64,000 nucleotides of DNA from Letharia columbiana (GCF_014066305.1 NW_023501055.1:124001-188000), one strand, 5' to 3'; counted from the stretch's first letter, positions 28,974 through 41,058 are shown. Notes: generated by a model not told the origin, from the sequence alone. Translations and numbers: made by a program.

Positions 28974-30276
28974 AATCTATAAAATTTTATATTTTCTAAA
29001 TAACTTAACTTTCGTTAAGTAAAATAGACGAAGTTTCTCTTCGAATTTAACTTTTATATTATTTATCGCTCGAAAAAATAAAGTATTAAATTTAATAGCC
29101 TTACTCGATAAGTAAGAGATCTATTTAAAAATAAGAATAATAATTATATCTATTATTAATATTATATAATTTTTAAAGATAATAATCTTAATAGAGATAT
29201 TAAAAATATTATATATCTTACTACTATACTTTTAGATAATATAAAAAAAAAATTATCTCTTTAATTATTAATATATATAAAAGAATAAGATAGAGTTAAG
29301 CTTAAAAATCTTAAATTTTTATATATAATTAATTATAAATTTAGAGTTACTACGCTCTCTACTTAGATTAACTAAGTTATTATAAATAAATAAATTTACG
29401 TCTATAACTATTAAAATCTCGCCCTTCCGCGCCTTCCTTATTAAAAAAATACGTATACGTTATTCATAATAGTAATAACTTTTTTATTTTCTATTAAAAT
29501 TTTGAATTTTGAATTTTGAAATTTTAAAGCGCTATTTACGCTTTTCGTATTTTTAAGAATACTAAAAATTTATCTTATAATTATTAAAGCGCAAGGAGTT
29601 CAAATATCGCTTATCAAAGTTCGCTCGATAGTCGAATAGCCCTAATTAAAAAATAGGTATACATTATTTAATTTTAGAATAACTTTTTTGTTTCTATCAA
29701 AATTTTGAGATTTTTTTTTTAAATTGTAGAACGAAGTGTGGGCTTTTAATTGTTTTTTTAATTCTAGTCTTATAATTATCAAAGCGTAAGGAATTTAAGT
29801 TCGCTTATCTATTTACTCGATAGCTCTAAAGAAAAAAAATGATTATGAATTTAATTTATAGACCTTTACTCGTAATATTATATAAATTTAATAAATAAGA
29901 TAATATTAATAATAAGAAGTCTAATAAAGAATTATTATTAGAGGCCTCGATAGAGACTTCTTAAGAGGAGTTCTTAGAAGAATTAAGAGAAATCTTTATT
30001 ATTAATATTTCTAAGTTATTATATTAAATAAAAAATACTTATAATTATAATAATATCGCTTAAGAAATTATTTAATTAAAGATATCTAAATAGAGAAAGT
30101 TACTATTTAAAATAATTAAGAATAATCTTAAATTAAAATTAGATAATTATTACTTTTATAATAGATTATTATATATTAATAATAGATTATATATATCGAA
30201 CGTTCTCGAATTACGAATTAAAATTATTAGAGATATTTATAACTCTCTATTTAAAGATTACGCTAATAGATTATTA
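28974..30276 (+). pseudogene. Gypsy pol, middle part: end of RNase H, integrase zinc-binding domain
   Basis: After the LTR element the Gypsy frame resumes with the end of RNase H (about 28,985-29,130, pattern F..NLTF...NRRSFSSNLTF then ARKNKVLNLIALL). It is interrupted by a family B element (29,272-29,874). It resumes with the integrase HHCC region (NNRLYISNVLELRIKIIRDI near 30,170-30,240) and is cut again by family A at 30,277. Stops are RIP-type. Confidence 0.7.
29272..29874 (+). mobile_element. Repeat family B, forward copy in Gypsy pol
   Basis: It starts TATATATAAAAGAATAAGA and ends GACCTTTACTCG, next to TA on both sides. It keeps the two internal halves with CAAGGAGTTCAAATATCGCT. The Gypsy integrase/RNase H frame continues on either side, which fixes the boundaries to within a few bases. 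Non-coding. Confidence 0.65.
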
Positions 30277-32239
30277 ATATATATAAAAGAATAAGATAGA
30301 ACTAAGCTTAAAAATCTTAAATTTATATATATAGTTAATTATAAATTCGAATTCTCTACGCTTTTTAGCTAGACTATCTAAGTTAACTCGCTAGTCTTTT
30401 TACGTCTTCTTATTAAAAATCTATATATAGAAGTCTTATACTCTAAAATAACTAGCTCTCTAAAGATACTATTACTTTATAATTTCATAAATTATAGAGC
30501 TTAGTATACGCTTTCTAACGCTATAAAAATTATAAAATTTAATTTACTATTAATAGATTAAATTAATATTTAAGTATTATAATTATATTAAACGCGTTTA
30601 AGATCGAATAATAATCCTTTCATCTATTTATATAATTATTATTCTTTTATTACTCTATTAATTCTATTAATTTCATTAATATAAATATAATTATTCTCGA
30701 TACCCCTCGTCTAAAGATTATTTAACGTTTAAGATATATATATCTCTTTTATTTATCTCTTAAAGCCTCTATTAATATCTCTAAACTATCTCTTAGCGAA
30801 TTTATTATTATTAATAATCGAGATTATAAGTAAACTTAATAGCTATTTACTACTACTTATAAACGCGTTAAAAAACTCTTAAAAAGAGTCTAAACGGATT
30901 TATAGCTATTATTCTCCTTTATATACTTTTTTTAAATTCGCGATAATACTTTTTAACTTAGCGATATTATCTTCTAAAATATATCTTTCTTCTTAATTTA
31001 TTCTTTATTACTCTATTTTAATTATATTTCTTCTATAATTCTATTAATTTATTAATTATAAATATATTTACTCTTAATATCTCTTATCTAAATATTACTA
31101 AATATCTAAAATATCTATCTCTTTTATTTATCTTTTAAACTTCTTATTAATACTCTTAAATTATCTTTTAATAAATTCGCTATTACTAGTAATCGAGATC
31201 GTAAGCGAGCTTAATAGCTATCTACTACTACTTATAAATATATTAAAAAAAAAAAGAGTTTAAACGAATTTATAGCTATTATTTTCTTCTATATACTTCT
31301 TCTAAATTAGCGATACTTAATTAATCGCTTAATTAATACTATCTATTCTATTAGCTTAGTAATTTACTTAATTAGATTATTAATTAATTACTTAATTATC
31401 TACTTAATTAGCTACTTAGCTAGTTACTTAGTTAGTTACTTAGTCTAATACTCTATAAGAGAAGAAATAAGAGAAGAAACTATAATAGATAAATGCGAAG
31501 AATACTACGGAGAATACTACGGAGAATATTACGAAGAATACTATAAAGAATACTATAAAGAATACTACGAAGAAATTAAGTAGTAATAAAATTATTATTA
31601 TTAAGAATACGACTTAGCCCTTTAAAATCCCACGTTATATACTCTCTACGATTTTATATTAAATTATTACTTAGTAAACGAAGAATATTATTATTATTTA
31701 ATTTATTATTTCTATTATATTAATATAATATATTATTATAATAATATTATAAGAGAAGAATTTATTATAATAATTATAGCTAATTAAGTCTCTATAGAAG
31801 AAATATTAAATAATATATATTTAAATAAATTAAAATCGTCTAATATCTTACTCTAATAACTATTTTATTATTTAAAAGATTTTACTACGATAAAAGATAA
31901 TATAAAATTTATACTACTAATTAATATATTATCTCTATTTATTTTTAATATTTTAATACTTCTTACTATAAGAATATAGTCTTTCTCTATTTTTTATAAA
32001 TAATAATTATAAATTAATCTTTTATACTCGATATATCTTTCTAATTAAATCTTAACGCGCCTCTCTTTATATATATATATTTATATATTATATAGATTAA
32101 ATTAATTTTATAGTAATAAAAGTAGATTAAAAAACGTATAGTAAGCGATTAGAGTTTAATTTAACTTAGAACTAAAGCTAAAATTCGAGTTAATATAGAA
32201 TAATCTAACTTTATAAATTTAATTTATAGAGTTTTACTT
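30277..32239 (+). repeat. Repeat family A, longest uninterrupted forward copy
   Basis: About 1.96 kb from TATATATAAAAGAATAAGA to the RIP form of the TTTACTTG end. It splits the Gypsy integrase between its zinc-binding part (to 30,276) and core (from 32,240). TTATTAA is found on both sides and may be a target duplication, though part of it could belong to the element. The 12-bp units lie at 31,490-31,576. Suitable as the reference for aligning the family. Confidence 0.65.
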
Positions 32240-33751
32240 ATTAACTTATAATAAAATAAGTAGACTTTACTATTAGCTAAGAATAATAAATTTTATTATT
32301 TATTATATTAAGAGCTATTATATTTATAAAAGATTTAAAACTTATAAAAAGAGTAAATAAGATCTACTTAAATCTCTTTTTATTTCTAAATATTACTAAT
32401 AAGATATTTTTATTAACTTTATTATATTATTATCTATTTATCTTAAATATAAATACTTTTATTAATATATTATAATAATTATAAATAGACTTAATAAGAA
32501 GAAGAAATTTATTTTCTTAAATTTCTTAAAAGTAGAAATAGTAGTTTAAGTCTTTATCGAATTCATATAGCGAGAGAAAGAATACTTATTTACTATTATC
32601 TCGAATCGAGATATTTAATTTATAATATATTTTTAAAGAAGATTATATAAAAGAATTAAGATTAAATCTAAACTCTTTATTATATTTTATTTTAAAATTA
32701 ATAAATAAATAGAGAACGCTAACGCTACTCTAAAGTAATATCTTAAAGCTTATATTAATTATAATTAAGATAATTAAATAGATTTATTATTAATAGTAGA
32801 GTTCGAAATTAACTTCGATAAGAATATCTTATCGAGTATATTATTATTTCTTTTTATTAAAGAATATATTTCTTATTTAAGAATAAAACTCTTTACTCTT
32901 TAAGATTAATTTATTAATTAAAGAGTAAAGAGAGAGATATTAAGTTAGCTAATAGATTTATTAAGAAGATAAATATTATAAGAAATTATCTAAAAAGTTA
33001 GCTTAAATAATTATAAGCTTTATAAAAGAAGTAAGCTAATTATTATCGACTTTCGATATTAGAATTTAAAATTAAAAATATAATTATACTTAATAGAAGA
33101 AATATTAAAATTATATATATTAATAAATTACTAGATTATAAAAATTTCGAATTATTTAAAATTATTAAAGTTTTAAATAATTTTATTTATAAGTTTAAAC
33201 TCTAAATTTTTATAAATAATATTTACTTTATCTTTTATCTATAGCTATTATATCTTAATAATAATAACTTACTACTATAATAAATCGAGTCTTTATCGCC
33301 TTCTATCGACGTTAATAAAGAAGATAAAATTTATAATATTAGAGAAATAGTTAGTTTAATCTAAATAATTTTTTTTTTTTTAATTAGTAAGAGGGGATAT
33401 CTAATATATAAAATTAGATATAAAGACTTTAAAATTAAAGAAAATCTATTCTAATAGCTATTTATAGATATAGTAGAATATTTAAATCTAATAATAGACT
33501 TCTACTATTATTATCTCGAGATTATTAACTCTTATTTATTATTTAAAAGACCTTTAGAATAATCTTCTCTATTAGCGCTATTAATTTATAATAGCTATAT
33601 TAACTTATAAAAAGATCTTAAACTCGTTATAAAATATTAAGTTAATATATCTAAGAATATTACTTCGTATATATTTAGATATACTTCTTATAAGATCGAT
33701 ATCTACTATATAATAATCGTTATCGAAACTTCGAATTAAAGAAGAAAGTAA
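32240..33751 (+). pseudogene. Gypsy pol, 3' part: integrase core, C-terminal and chromodomain
   Basis: Integrase core and C-terminal blocks are readable: a QYL..Y.NYNQDNQIDLLL-like region near 32,730-32,790, KKQANYYRL near 33,020-33,050, and a IYINKLLDYKNFELFKI-like region near 33,110-33,160. A chromodomain-like stretch follows near 33,390-33,470. A purine-rich AAAGAAGAAAG at about 33,738-33,748 just before the 3' LTR is the likely polypurine tract. All frames carry RIP-type stops. The same region recurs in reverse at 42,194-43,512. Confidence 0.75.
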
Positions 33752-33922
33752 TATTACGATTTTAATAATCTTATTTATATTATAGTCTAATTAGACTTAG
33801 CGTATTAAGATCTTTTAATCTTTCTATCTTATTATAAAACTTATACTTATAATAATTCTATATAGATAGTATTCTCTTTATACTATAATATAGAGTTATT
33901 ATATATTATTAAGTTTCTAATA
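33752..33922 (+). repeat. Gypsy 3' LTR
   Basis: Partner of the 5' LTR at 21,847-22,019. It follows the polypurine tract and is followed by the ATAAG target duplication (33,923-33,927). It differs from the 5' LTR mostly by C/T and G/A changes and a 2-bp shortening of a (TA)n run. Confidence 0.8.
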
Positions 33923-33927
33923 ATAAG

Positions 33928-35095
33928 ATATTCTTATTTATTCTTAAAAGAATCTATCGACGTACTTACGATAAAATAAGTTAAAAAAATTAATAATTTC
34001 TTAAATTCTACGAAGATCTTATTAAATATATCGATTATAATTTTAAGAATAATAGTTTAATAGACGATTTATTAAAGAAATTAAAACTTCGTTATTATAA
34101 CTTAATTAATCTATTAATAAGAAATTAGATTACGTTTAAATTAAAAATATATATTATAAAAATATAGCTTTAATATTAATAATTTATTAAGAAATTAATT
34201 AAAAAGAAGATTAAAAGATTCGCGAAGTAATATATAAAAGTAAAGATTAAGATTAATATAAAGAAGAGTAAATACTTAATTATAACTTATTCTACTTTTA
34301 ATATAAAGAGTTTAAATCTTATTAAAATAGAGAATCTTATAAATAAGAACTAGGTTTATATATAAAAGTATAATAAATACTTCGAATTCGATATAGATTT
34401 CGACGAAGTATACGAGCTTAATTACTAGGGCTTTTTATAATCGAGAATATTATAACTCGATAATATCTCGAATATTATATTTTTAGATAAATTAAAATTA
34501 TTCGATATCTTTAGAGTAACCTTATTTTTTTATATTCTTAAATCGATTTCTTAGATTTATATTATTTAATAATAGTCTTATATTAAATCTATTAAGCGAG
34601 CTTCTCTTATTTATAAATATCTAAATATCTTTCTAAATTATAATACGCTATTTATAAATCTTACTATCGTCGTTAATAATCTCGATTAATATTAACTATA
34701 TAATATCTTATAAAGAAACTTATTTAATATTAATTTAAAGTTTTAACGCTTATAACTCGATTTAACTTAAAAGTAACTAGCTAATTAGATCGAAGTATCT
34801 TATAAATTTTCTTATAATTATAAAATAAATATTAAGTAACTATTCGATATTAAACTACGTTTTTTAATCTCTATTTATTTAATTCTTTATAAATCTTCGT
34901 TAAATTAATCGTCTTCTAACGCTATAATAGAGTACTATTAGCGATATACTAGCGAAATCTTTAAGACGCGATATTACTATCGTAGTCGCTATTAAAGAAA
35001 AGTATTAATTAAACTTAATATAGTATATATTAAAAGTCTTTATTTTCTTTAAATTTCAGCGAGTAATAATTCTTTTAAAAGACTATAATAAGAAT
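33928..35095 (+). pseudogene. gag of the older retroelement, right part
   Basis: It continues the frame broken at 21,841. Lysine/asparagine-rich helices typical of retrotransposon gag are visible around 33,960-34,250, followed by less readable sequence with CpG-rich words (34,380-34,460). Stops are TAA/TAG only. The element type is not certain because no pol motif was found downstream before the LTR-like repeat at 35,099. Confidence 0.4.
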
Positions 35096-35098
35096 ATT

Positions 35099-35464
35099 AG
35101 AGAAGGATTTAAAGAGTCTTATAGATATATAGATAAGATATACTCTATATCTTCTAATTCTCTAAAGAATTCTAAATAAATCTTCTTTAATTAAGATCTA
35201 TAGAAATTATAGATATTTAAAGATATAAGATAAGTAATAAGTCTATATCTTCGATCTATTAGCTATAGAGGCTATAACTCTTTAAGAGAGAGGGATAATA
35301 TTACGAGCGTATTCTTAATATATTACTTAGCTCTATAGCTAGCGAGCCTTAATAGAAGATATCTTCTACTATATTATATCTTCTTTCTATATATATAGTT
35401 CGATAGCCTTATTATTTTATTCTATCTTACTTATATTAATATTACATCTATACTAGTTTTAATA
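35099..35464 (+). repeat. LTR-like repeat E (forward copy)
   Basis: It matches the reverse complement of 54,783-55,135 over about 360 bp, with shared words such as ATAAGATAAGTAATAA and TCGATCTATTAGCTATA. The 3' end (ACTAGTTTTAATA) corresponds to a TGTTAGAACTAG terminus in the other copy, as expected of an LTR end. No associated second LTR was found nearby, so it may be a solo LTR. Confidence 0.5.
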
Positions 35465-35841
35465 AGATCTTCTTATTAAATTTTTTTAAATTCTTCTAAA
35501 TAATAATTTATTTATAATTTATTTATAATAATTTAACTTTAAATATAATCTAAATTTAAAATTAAGAAATTTAAAATTAATATTAAATTAATAAAAGTAT
35601 AAAGAAGATTCTATTTAAGATCTATTTCTTTTAATATATTAAAGATTTTTTTTAGATTTTTTTAATCTAGCTAGATTAATCTTTATATAAATAAAAAACT
35701 TTTTTTAAATAATCTTTTAAATAGTAAGCTTCTTTAATTATAACTATTAATTTTTTAATAATATACTCTCTTCTTAATTATATATTTAATATAATTAATA
35801 AATAAATCGCTATCGCTTTAAAAGAAAGATAGATAATATTA

Positions 35842-35970
35842 TATTAGAAATTTAATAATATATATAATAATTCTTTATTATAGTATAAAGAGAATACTAT
35901 TTATATAGAATAATTATAAGTATAAATTTTATAATAGAATAGAAAGATTAAAAGGCCTTAATACGCTAAG
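35842..35970 (-). repeat. Truncated Gypsy LTR (solo fragment)
   Basis: The reverse-orientation terminal 129 bp of the same LTR as at 42,016. The + strand starts with the RIP form of TGTCAGGGACTCAATGG and ends at AGGCCTTAATACGCTAAG, after which homology stops. No flanking internal Gypsy sequence is seen. Confidence 0.65.
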
Positions 35971-36389
35971 TCTACGAAGATCGATATTAAAAGTTTTAAA
36001 TATATTAAGATAAGGGTTTAGGTAAGACTAAGTACTTAATATACTTCTAAATTTCATAAATAGTATTATAATTCTTTATTTTAATAAGTATTAATACTAT
36101 ATATAATAGTAACGCTATATATATATACGAAGTATATATATAATAGTAATATTAATAAGATATATAATAGTAATAATATTAAAGTACTAGTTATAGCGTA
36201 GAGGAATAGAGAGAGAGTATAAAGACTTTTAATATATAAGTCTTATTTATATAATATAATAGATAGAAATCTTCTTATTATTCTCTATCTTAATTATCTT
36301 TTATTAATATATCTAATACTTAAAGTATTAATTATAATAATAAAACTTAAATTTAAGTACTTACTTTAGCTAAGATTAAGATTACTACT

Positions 36390-37700
36390 AAAATTATTAC
36401 TATAATTATCGAAATATCTTATTAAATTATTAGTCGACTTTAGAAATAAGCTCGTAATAGAGAATATAATCTTACTATATTTAAAAAGCTCTTGATATTA
36501 TATATTATAGATAAATCTAGATTTAAATATCTTCTAATTATTATATCTATACTTAAGAATATAATTCTAGATATTATACGAGAAAACCGCTATAATCGTA
36601 AAAAGACTTCTTTTATACTTATTACTAAATAAAAAATCTTATTTATAATAATACTATAAGTACTTAAACGTAATAATTTCCGAGTCTATAAAACTATTAA
36701 AAAATTATCTCTTATAGAAGCTATAATAGAAGCACGTTATTAATTTACTTTATAATATAAGAATTAAATTATAGAAGATTAGAAAAGAGTAATTTAAAGT
36801 AATAAGATTAATATAGTCTTAATTCTCGATAAGAAAGAGTGCGTATATAATATTAACTTAATGAGATCTTTATTAAATCTAATATACGACGTCGTTTCGT
36901 AGATACTATAAAGTTTATATTCTAAGAGTATTTTTTTTATAATAAAAAGAGTTCTTATTATATCTAGAAAGTTAAGATCGCTATTAAAAAGAAGAAGTAT
37001 ATCGAGAATCTCGCTAAAATTAATATTACTCTAAAATCTAATATTAAATAAACTTAAAAACTTAAGATTAATATAAGACGTATAGACCTTCGAAATTCTT
37101 CTAGTAAAAAGCCTATATAAAACTTTACTACTAAGACTAAGAAAGTTACTATTAAGAGAAAAAAGGGGGGAATTAATTAATATCGCTATTAGAAAAAGAT
37201 ATATATTCTTATATTTCTTATATTTCTTCTTCTTATTAAATATAAATTCTTATTTTAAAGTTTTTAAAGTTCGCTTAGAAGTATAAATAAAAAAGATTTA
37301 ATATAATAATTATAGAAGATAAAGCCTCGATATATATATTAAAGTATTAAAAAGCGATATTTATATTATTTAATATCGTTAGAATAGTCTAATACGATAA
37401 CTCTTTAAATTTTAATATAATTAAGTCTTATTAGCTATAGATAAAACGTTATACTATTTAGAAAGATATATTAAGAATTTATAAGAAAGTCGAAAGACGG
37501 TAACTATATTATTAGAATTATAAGCTTACTTAAAAGAGAATTTAAAAGTAGATAAAGCGAATATCGAGATATATTATAAAGATAATATATTTTAAAAATA
37601 ATAACGAGTATAGAAAAGATTATAAGAGAGGTAATATATAATTATATAACTTCGTCGAGCGAGCTAATAAGTATATACGTAATTATATAAAATATTATTA
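36390..37700 (+). pseudogene. Tc1/mariner-type DDE transposase, RIP-inactivated
   Basis: One frame can be followed for over 1 kb with stops only where Trp/Gln are expected. Landmarks of the fungal Tc1-like DDE family are present: a region corresponding to the VIWSDE catalytic block near 36,800-36,830 with acidic codons changed; the basic KRKKGGIN(stop)YRY motif at about 37,153-37,190; EDKA near 37,315; and the C-terminal I.RYI.KII....NNEY block near 37,560-37,610. The start is not defined, and inverted termini were not located with confidence. Calling the family relies on motif order recalled from related fungal transposases. Confidence 0.65.
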
Positions 37701-37984
37701 TTAAATAAATATAACTATATAGAAGTACTAAGAATATTAAGAGTATTAAATATTTTAATACTATCTAAAACTTTTAATATCGATCTTCGTAATTAAGTTA
37801 TAATATAAATAAGATTATTAAAATTATAATAATATCTTTTCATCTTAAATTAATCGATTTTTAATATATATTAAATAATCTAGAAATAAAACCTTCGAAC
37901 GATCGCTTTTTAATAAAAAGTGGAATTTAGATTAAATTTTAATAGAGGCCTAGTCTAATATAGTTATTTTTAGATTTCGACTTT

Positions 37985-38560
37985 TTACTTTATATATTCT
38001 ATTTTCTGTTGAAGCCGTATGCAGGTGGATGCAAGAGCGGCAGAGAGAAAGAGTCTTGCCGTAGTAATGTAGATTCACATTCAGCCCAGCCTTTACCAAG
38101 TACTGGGACATAGCTGTCAGCCTCGCTGACAATCTGGCGGACATTGATAGAGCAGGGTCGTGGTTGCTTGCACGTGTTGGACCGCATGGCACGTGGCATC
38201 GGCGCTGCGATGACGATCAGCGGAACTTAGCCGAGGCAACGGGGCTGGATTTAGGAGTTCTTGGAGTTAGGAGTTTCGATTCTCAGGTACGACTATGCCT
38301 CTCGATCCGGTCTGACGCAGCGCCCGTATTATTGTGTCTGAGTATCTGCGTGGGCGGACTTGCCGCGGTCACCAAGTCCGAAAGTCCGGTGTAGCAATTC
38401 GCTCTGGCCGTCCGGATGGAGATGGGAGCTGAGATGCGCTTGAGACCTGCTTCATAGTATGTTGAGCACGTAGGCCTGGTCGTGCAGTGTAGCCAAGACG
38501 TTGTCATCGCGTATCTCCATGTAGTAATAATAAATCGGTCTTGTCAGTCCCAGATACGCG
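37985..38560. other. Left end of the gene island, no gene recognised
   Basis: Composition changes sharply at about 37,985 from RIP DNA to about 50% GC. Several short overlapping frames exist on both strands but none has family resemblance, codon bias or introns that would extend it. It may be upstream intergenic DNA of the transporter gene or a remnant of a gene lost to the transposon on the left. Confidence 0.5.
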
Positions 38561-38561
38561 A

Positions 38562-38952
38562 CCAATTGGGCCTCCAGATATTGATTAGCTCAAACTATAT
38601 TTTATCGTTACCCTAAAGACCTGATGACATAAGTACCCGAATCGACAATTTCGCTTGGTCGCGGCCCGCGAATTGCACAGTGGAGGGGATATAAGTCTAC
38701 GGCTTACTAGGGGGAACAGCCTTAATTTAAATTATTCGTTTTCGTTTTCGGGTGATGCCGCGGACGGACAAAGAGGCGGTCGGCTCAACAACCATCCGAT
38801 CCTCTCTGATTGGACGACAGTCCCCCTCCCGGGCTGAATGGGGGAATGAGGTGCATAAGGTAGTCGCTAGGCCTACAAGTACGTCACATCAAAACGAATA
38901 CGACAGATCGCTATGGCTCCAATTGTGGACCAATCGCTCCCATGGCGCCAAT
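38562..38952. promoter_or_regulatory. Cluster of CCAAT boxes upstream of the transporter gene
   Basis: CCAAT or ATTGG occurs at 38,562-38,569 (overlapping inverted pair), 38,809-38,813, 38,919-38,923, 38,930-38,934 and 38,948-38,952, i.e. 220-610 bp before the start codon. A TACGTCAC word (CRE-like) lies at about 38,880-38,887. CCAAT is the site of the fungal HAP/CBF complex. Use in this gene is inference from position only. Confidence 0.35.
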
Positions 38953-39090
38953 CACCGGGACAGCGGGAGACCCGTCACCCGAGTGAGTGGATAAGGCGAT
39001 CATTTCTGTCCTTTCAATATTAATCCGCTTGAACGACGGCTAAGTACCTCTTCTACCTAGGTACTTTACAAAACCCACCCCAACCTTTTC

Positions 39091-39114
39091 CCTCCTCCTC
39101 CTCCTCCTCCTCCT
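39091..39114 (+). repeat. (CCT)8 microsatellite in the 5' leader region
   Basis: Eight CCT units lie within a long pyrimidine-rich run (about 39,080-39,165) directly before the start codon. CT-rich stretches around the transcription start are common in ascomycete genes, so the mRNA probably begins in or near this tract. Confidence 0.7.
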
Positions 39115-39170
39115 ATCTTCAATCATTCTTCCGCCTTGCTTCAATCTTTCTCTTCCCCACCCGCCCAAAG

Positions 39171-41058
39171 ATGGAGCCAGACCGGGCTGCGTTCCCCGTC
39201 GAGGCCGTAGTCGATTCCCCCACCTCGGACTCTTCCCATACTCCTCCTGGACAAGATGTTGAGAGCGTCGTGGAGAATGAGAATGCTTCAGGCCAAGATC
39301 CCGCCAACGATGGCGAGCACCGTTACGACTATCCTACAGGCCTCAAGCTTGCCTCGATCCTGGCGGGCGCCACCATGGCATACTATCTCCTTTTCCTCGA
39401 CCTGGCCATCGTTTCCACCGCAACGCCCGCCATTACTACCGAATTCGACGCCTTGATAGACATCGGCTGGTACTCGGGTGCCTATCAACTGGCAAGCGCT
39501 GCCTTTCAGCCACTGAGTGGCAAGATCTACACCTATTTCTCCCTCAAGGTATGTCGACTGCCGCCCCTTTAGTCCGCTCGCTTGACTGAGCCTAAATCTT
39601 CCCCAGTGGACCTTTCTCGCCTTCTTCTTCGTCTTTGAGCTGGGTTCGGCCATATGCGGTGCGGCACAATCGTCACCTATGTTCATTATCGGCCGCGCCA
39701 TCGCCGGCCTTGGTTCTTCCGGTCTGTTTACTGGCTGTCTTACCACCGTCGCCAATTGCATCCCAAAAGAGCGGCGGCCGTTGTTTCAAGCAATCAACAT
39801 AGGTATTGGCCAGCTTGGTCTTGCGTGCGGCCCCATCGTTGGAGGTGCTTTCACAACCCGCGTCTCATGGAGATGGTGCTTCTACGTCAACCTACCCATC
39901 GGTGCTGTCGTTGGCCTCTGCCTCATCTTCAGTAAAGTGCCAGAGGCAACTGTCAAGCCTCCCTGGCGCCACGTTCTCGGCACCGCCGTCAAGTCGCTAG
40001 ACCTGGTCGGATTTGCCCTCGTTAGCCCGGCTGCGATTATGCTTTTGTTGGCCCTCGAGTATGGCGGAAACCAGTATGCCTGGGACAGCTCGGTCGTCAT
40101 TGGCCTACTATGCGGAGCCGCTGCTGTCTTTGCGCTCTTTTTATTCTGGGAACACCGAGAAGGGGACGGCGCAATGATCCCGTTTGCCTTTCTTAGGAGC
40201 CCTGTCGTCCGATCAGCATCACTGACGCAATTCTTTTCCCTCGGCGGCGTTCTCATCGGCGACTTTTACCTGGCCATATATTTCCAGACCATCAACAATA
40301 ATTCGGCTCTGATGAGCGGCGTGCATTTGCTTCCGGTAACACTGGGCCTGGTCATATTTACCTTCGTCACCGGCGGCTTGATACAAGTCACGGGCTACTA
40401 TCTACCCTGGATTCTAGCGGGTAGTGCCATCGCAACCATAGGCTACGGACTCATGTCAATGCTGAGCCCCACAACTACCTTCGGGCAATGGTTCGGCTAC
40501 TTATGCGTCTACGGCATCGGTAGCGGCGTGGGAAATTCAGGTGTAAGTTGCTTCGAATCAACTGCCGGGTCGTGCTCCAAATCTGACATCTCCCTACACA
40601 TTTAGTCATACATCGCCGTCCAAAACCTCGTCCCCCTGAAACAGATCCCCACGGCCATCGCGATCGTCATATTCGCCCAGAACGTGGGCGCCGCCGTTTG
40701 GGTCGTCGTCGCCAACGCCATCTTCAACAACAGCCTGCGCAAAGAACTGACGCAGCGAGCGGCGCTCATCGGGCCCAGCCCCGAGGTCATCATCGAGGCT
40801 GGTACCCGCAACATCCGCGCCGCGGGCCTGACTCCCTCTGAACTGGCCGCCGTCCTGGTGGCCTATGGCAAGGCGATTGATCGGACCATGTATCTCGGCA
40901 TTGCCGTTTTCGGCAGCGTCATGCTTGTTGCATGGGAAATGGGCTTTACGAACCTCAAAGAGGTCAAGCGGCAAAAGGAGCTCAAGAACGATAGCACACC
41001 TGAGGAGGGAATGGATGTCTCATCGGATGTCAAGTCTGTGGAGCAGGTGCGCACGTGA
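39171..41058 (+). CDS. MFS efflux transporter, DHA2 family (14 TM), 3 exons, 588 aa
   Basis: A predicted plasma-membrane proton antiporter exporting drugs or metabolites. Exons are 39,171-39,548, 39,607-40,542 and 40,606-41,058, all joining in phase 0 (126+312+150 codons). Introns of 58 and 63 bp have GTATGT and GTAAGT donors, CAG/TAG acceptors and TGAC branch sites. The ATG has A at -3 and G at +4. The N-terminus (about 52 residues) is acidic and cytosolic. TM1 carries LDLAIVSTATP (76-86), followed by motif A-like YQLASAAFQPLSGKIYTYF (105-123), motif B GRAIAGLGSSG (155-165), antiporter motif C GQLGLACGPIVGG (194-206) and SWRWCFYVNLPIG (213-225). The length and 14-TM pattern fit DHA2 pumps found in fungal toxin, pigment and drug-resistance loci. 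The C-terminal tail is charged. Intact, with normal codon use despite RIPped flanks. The substrate cannot be told from sequence. Confidence 0.93.
39549..39606 (+). other. Intron 1 of the transporter gene
   Basis: 58 bp, GTATGT donor, CAG acceptor, CTTGACTG branch-site-like sequence about 20 bp before the 3' end. Removal joins LK to WTF in phase 0. Without splicing the frame meets a TAG at once. Confidence 0.9.
40543..40605 (+). other. Intron 2 of the transporter gene
   Basis: 63 bp, perfect GTAAGT donor, CTGAC branch site, TTTAG acceptor. Chosen over a GT two bases upstream because it keeps phase 0 and joins NSG to SYIAVQN inside a transmembrane helix. Confidence 0.9.

Larger units (their letters stand above)
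21847..33922 (+). mobile_element. Full-length Gypsy LTR retrotransposon with four nested insertions
   Basis: The two LTRs (21,847-22,019 and 33,752-33,922) are about 172 bp, start TATTACG (RIP form of TGTTACG), end in a RIP form of CCCTGACA and are flanked by ATAAG. Between them, in Gypsy order, are gag with a zinc knuckle (about 25,360-25,440), protease, reverse transcriptase, RNase H, integrase zinc finger, integrase core and a C-terminal chromodomain-like part. The body is interrupted by family A (22,659-24,269), a 1.34-kb LTR element (27,631-28,968), family B (29,272-29,874) and family A (30,277-32,239). RIP has put stops throughout, so it is dead. Removing the insertions leaves roughly 6.5-7 kb, a normal size. 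Confidence 0.85.

Noticed and set aside
30269..32246. A firm 7-bp target duplication TTATTAA for family A
   Set aside because: Other copies suggest only TA. Part of the seven bases may be the RIP-altered end of the element, so no duplication length is claimed.
38164..38994. Several 60-80 codon frames on both strands of the transporter upstream region
   Set aside because: They overlap each other, lack family resemblance and splice support, and lie in a region with promoter-type motifs.
39288..40974. Long minus-strand and shifted frames across the transporter gene
   Set aside because: They are shadows of the coding strand in GC-balanced sequence. Only the three-exon + strand model gives the MFS motifs.
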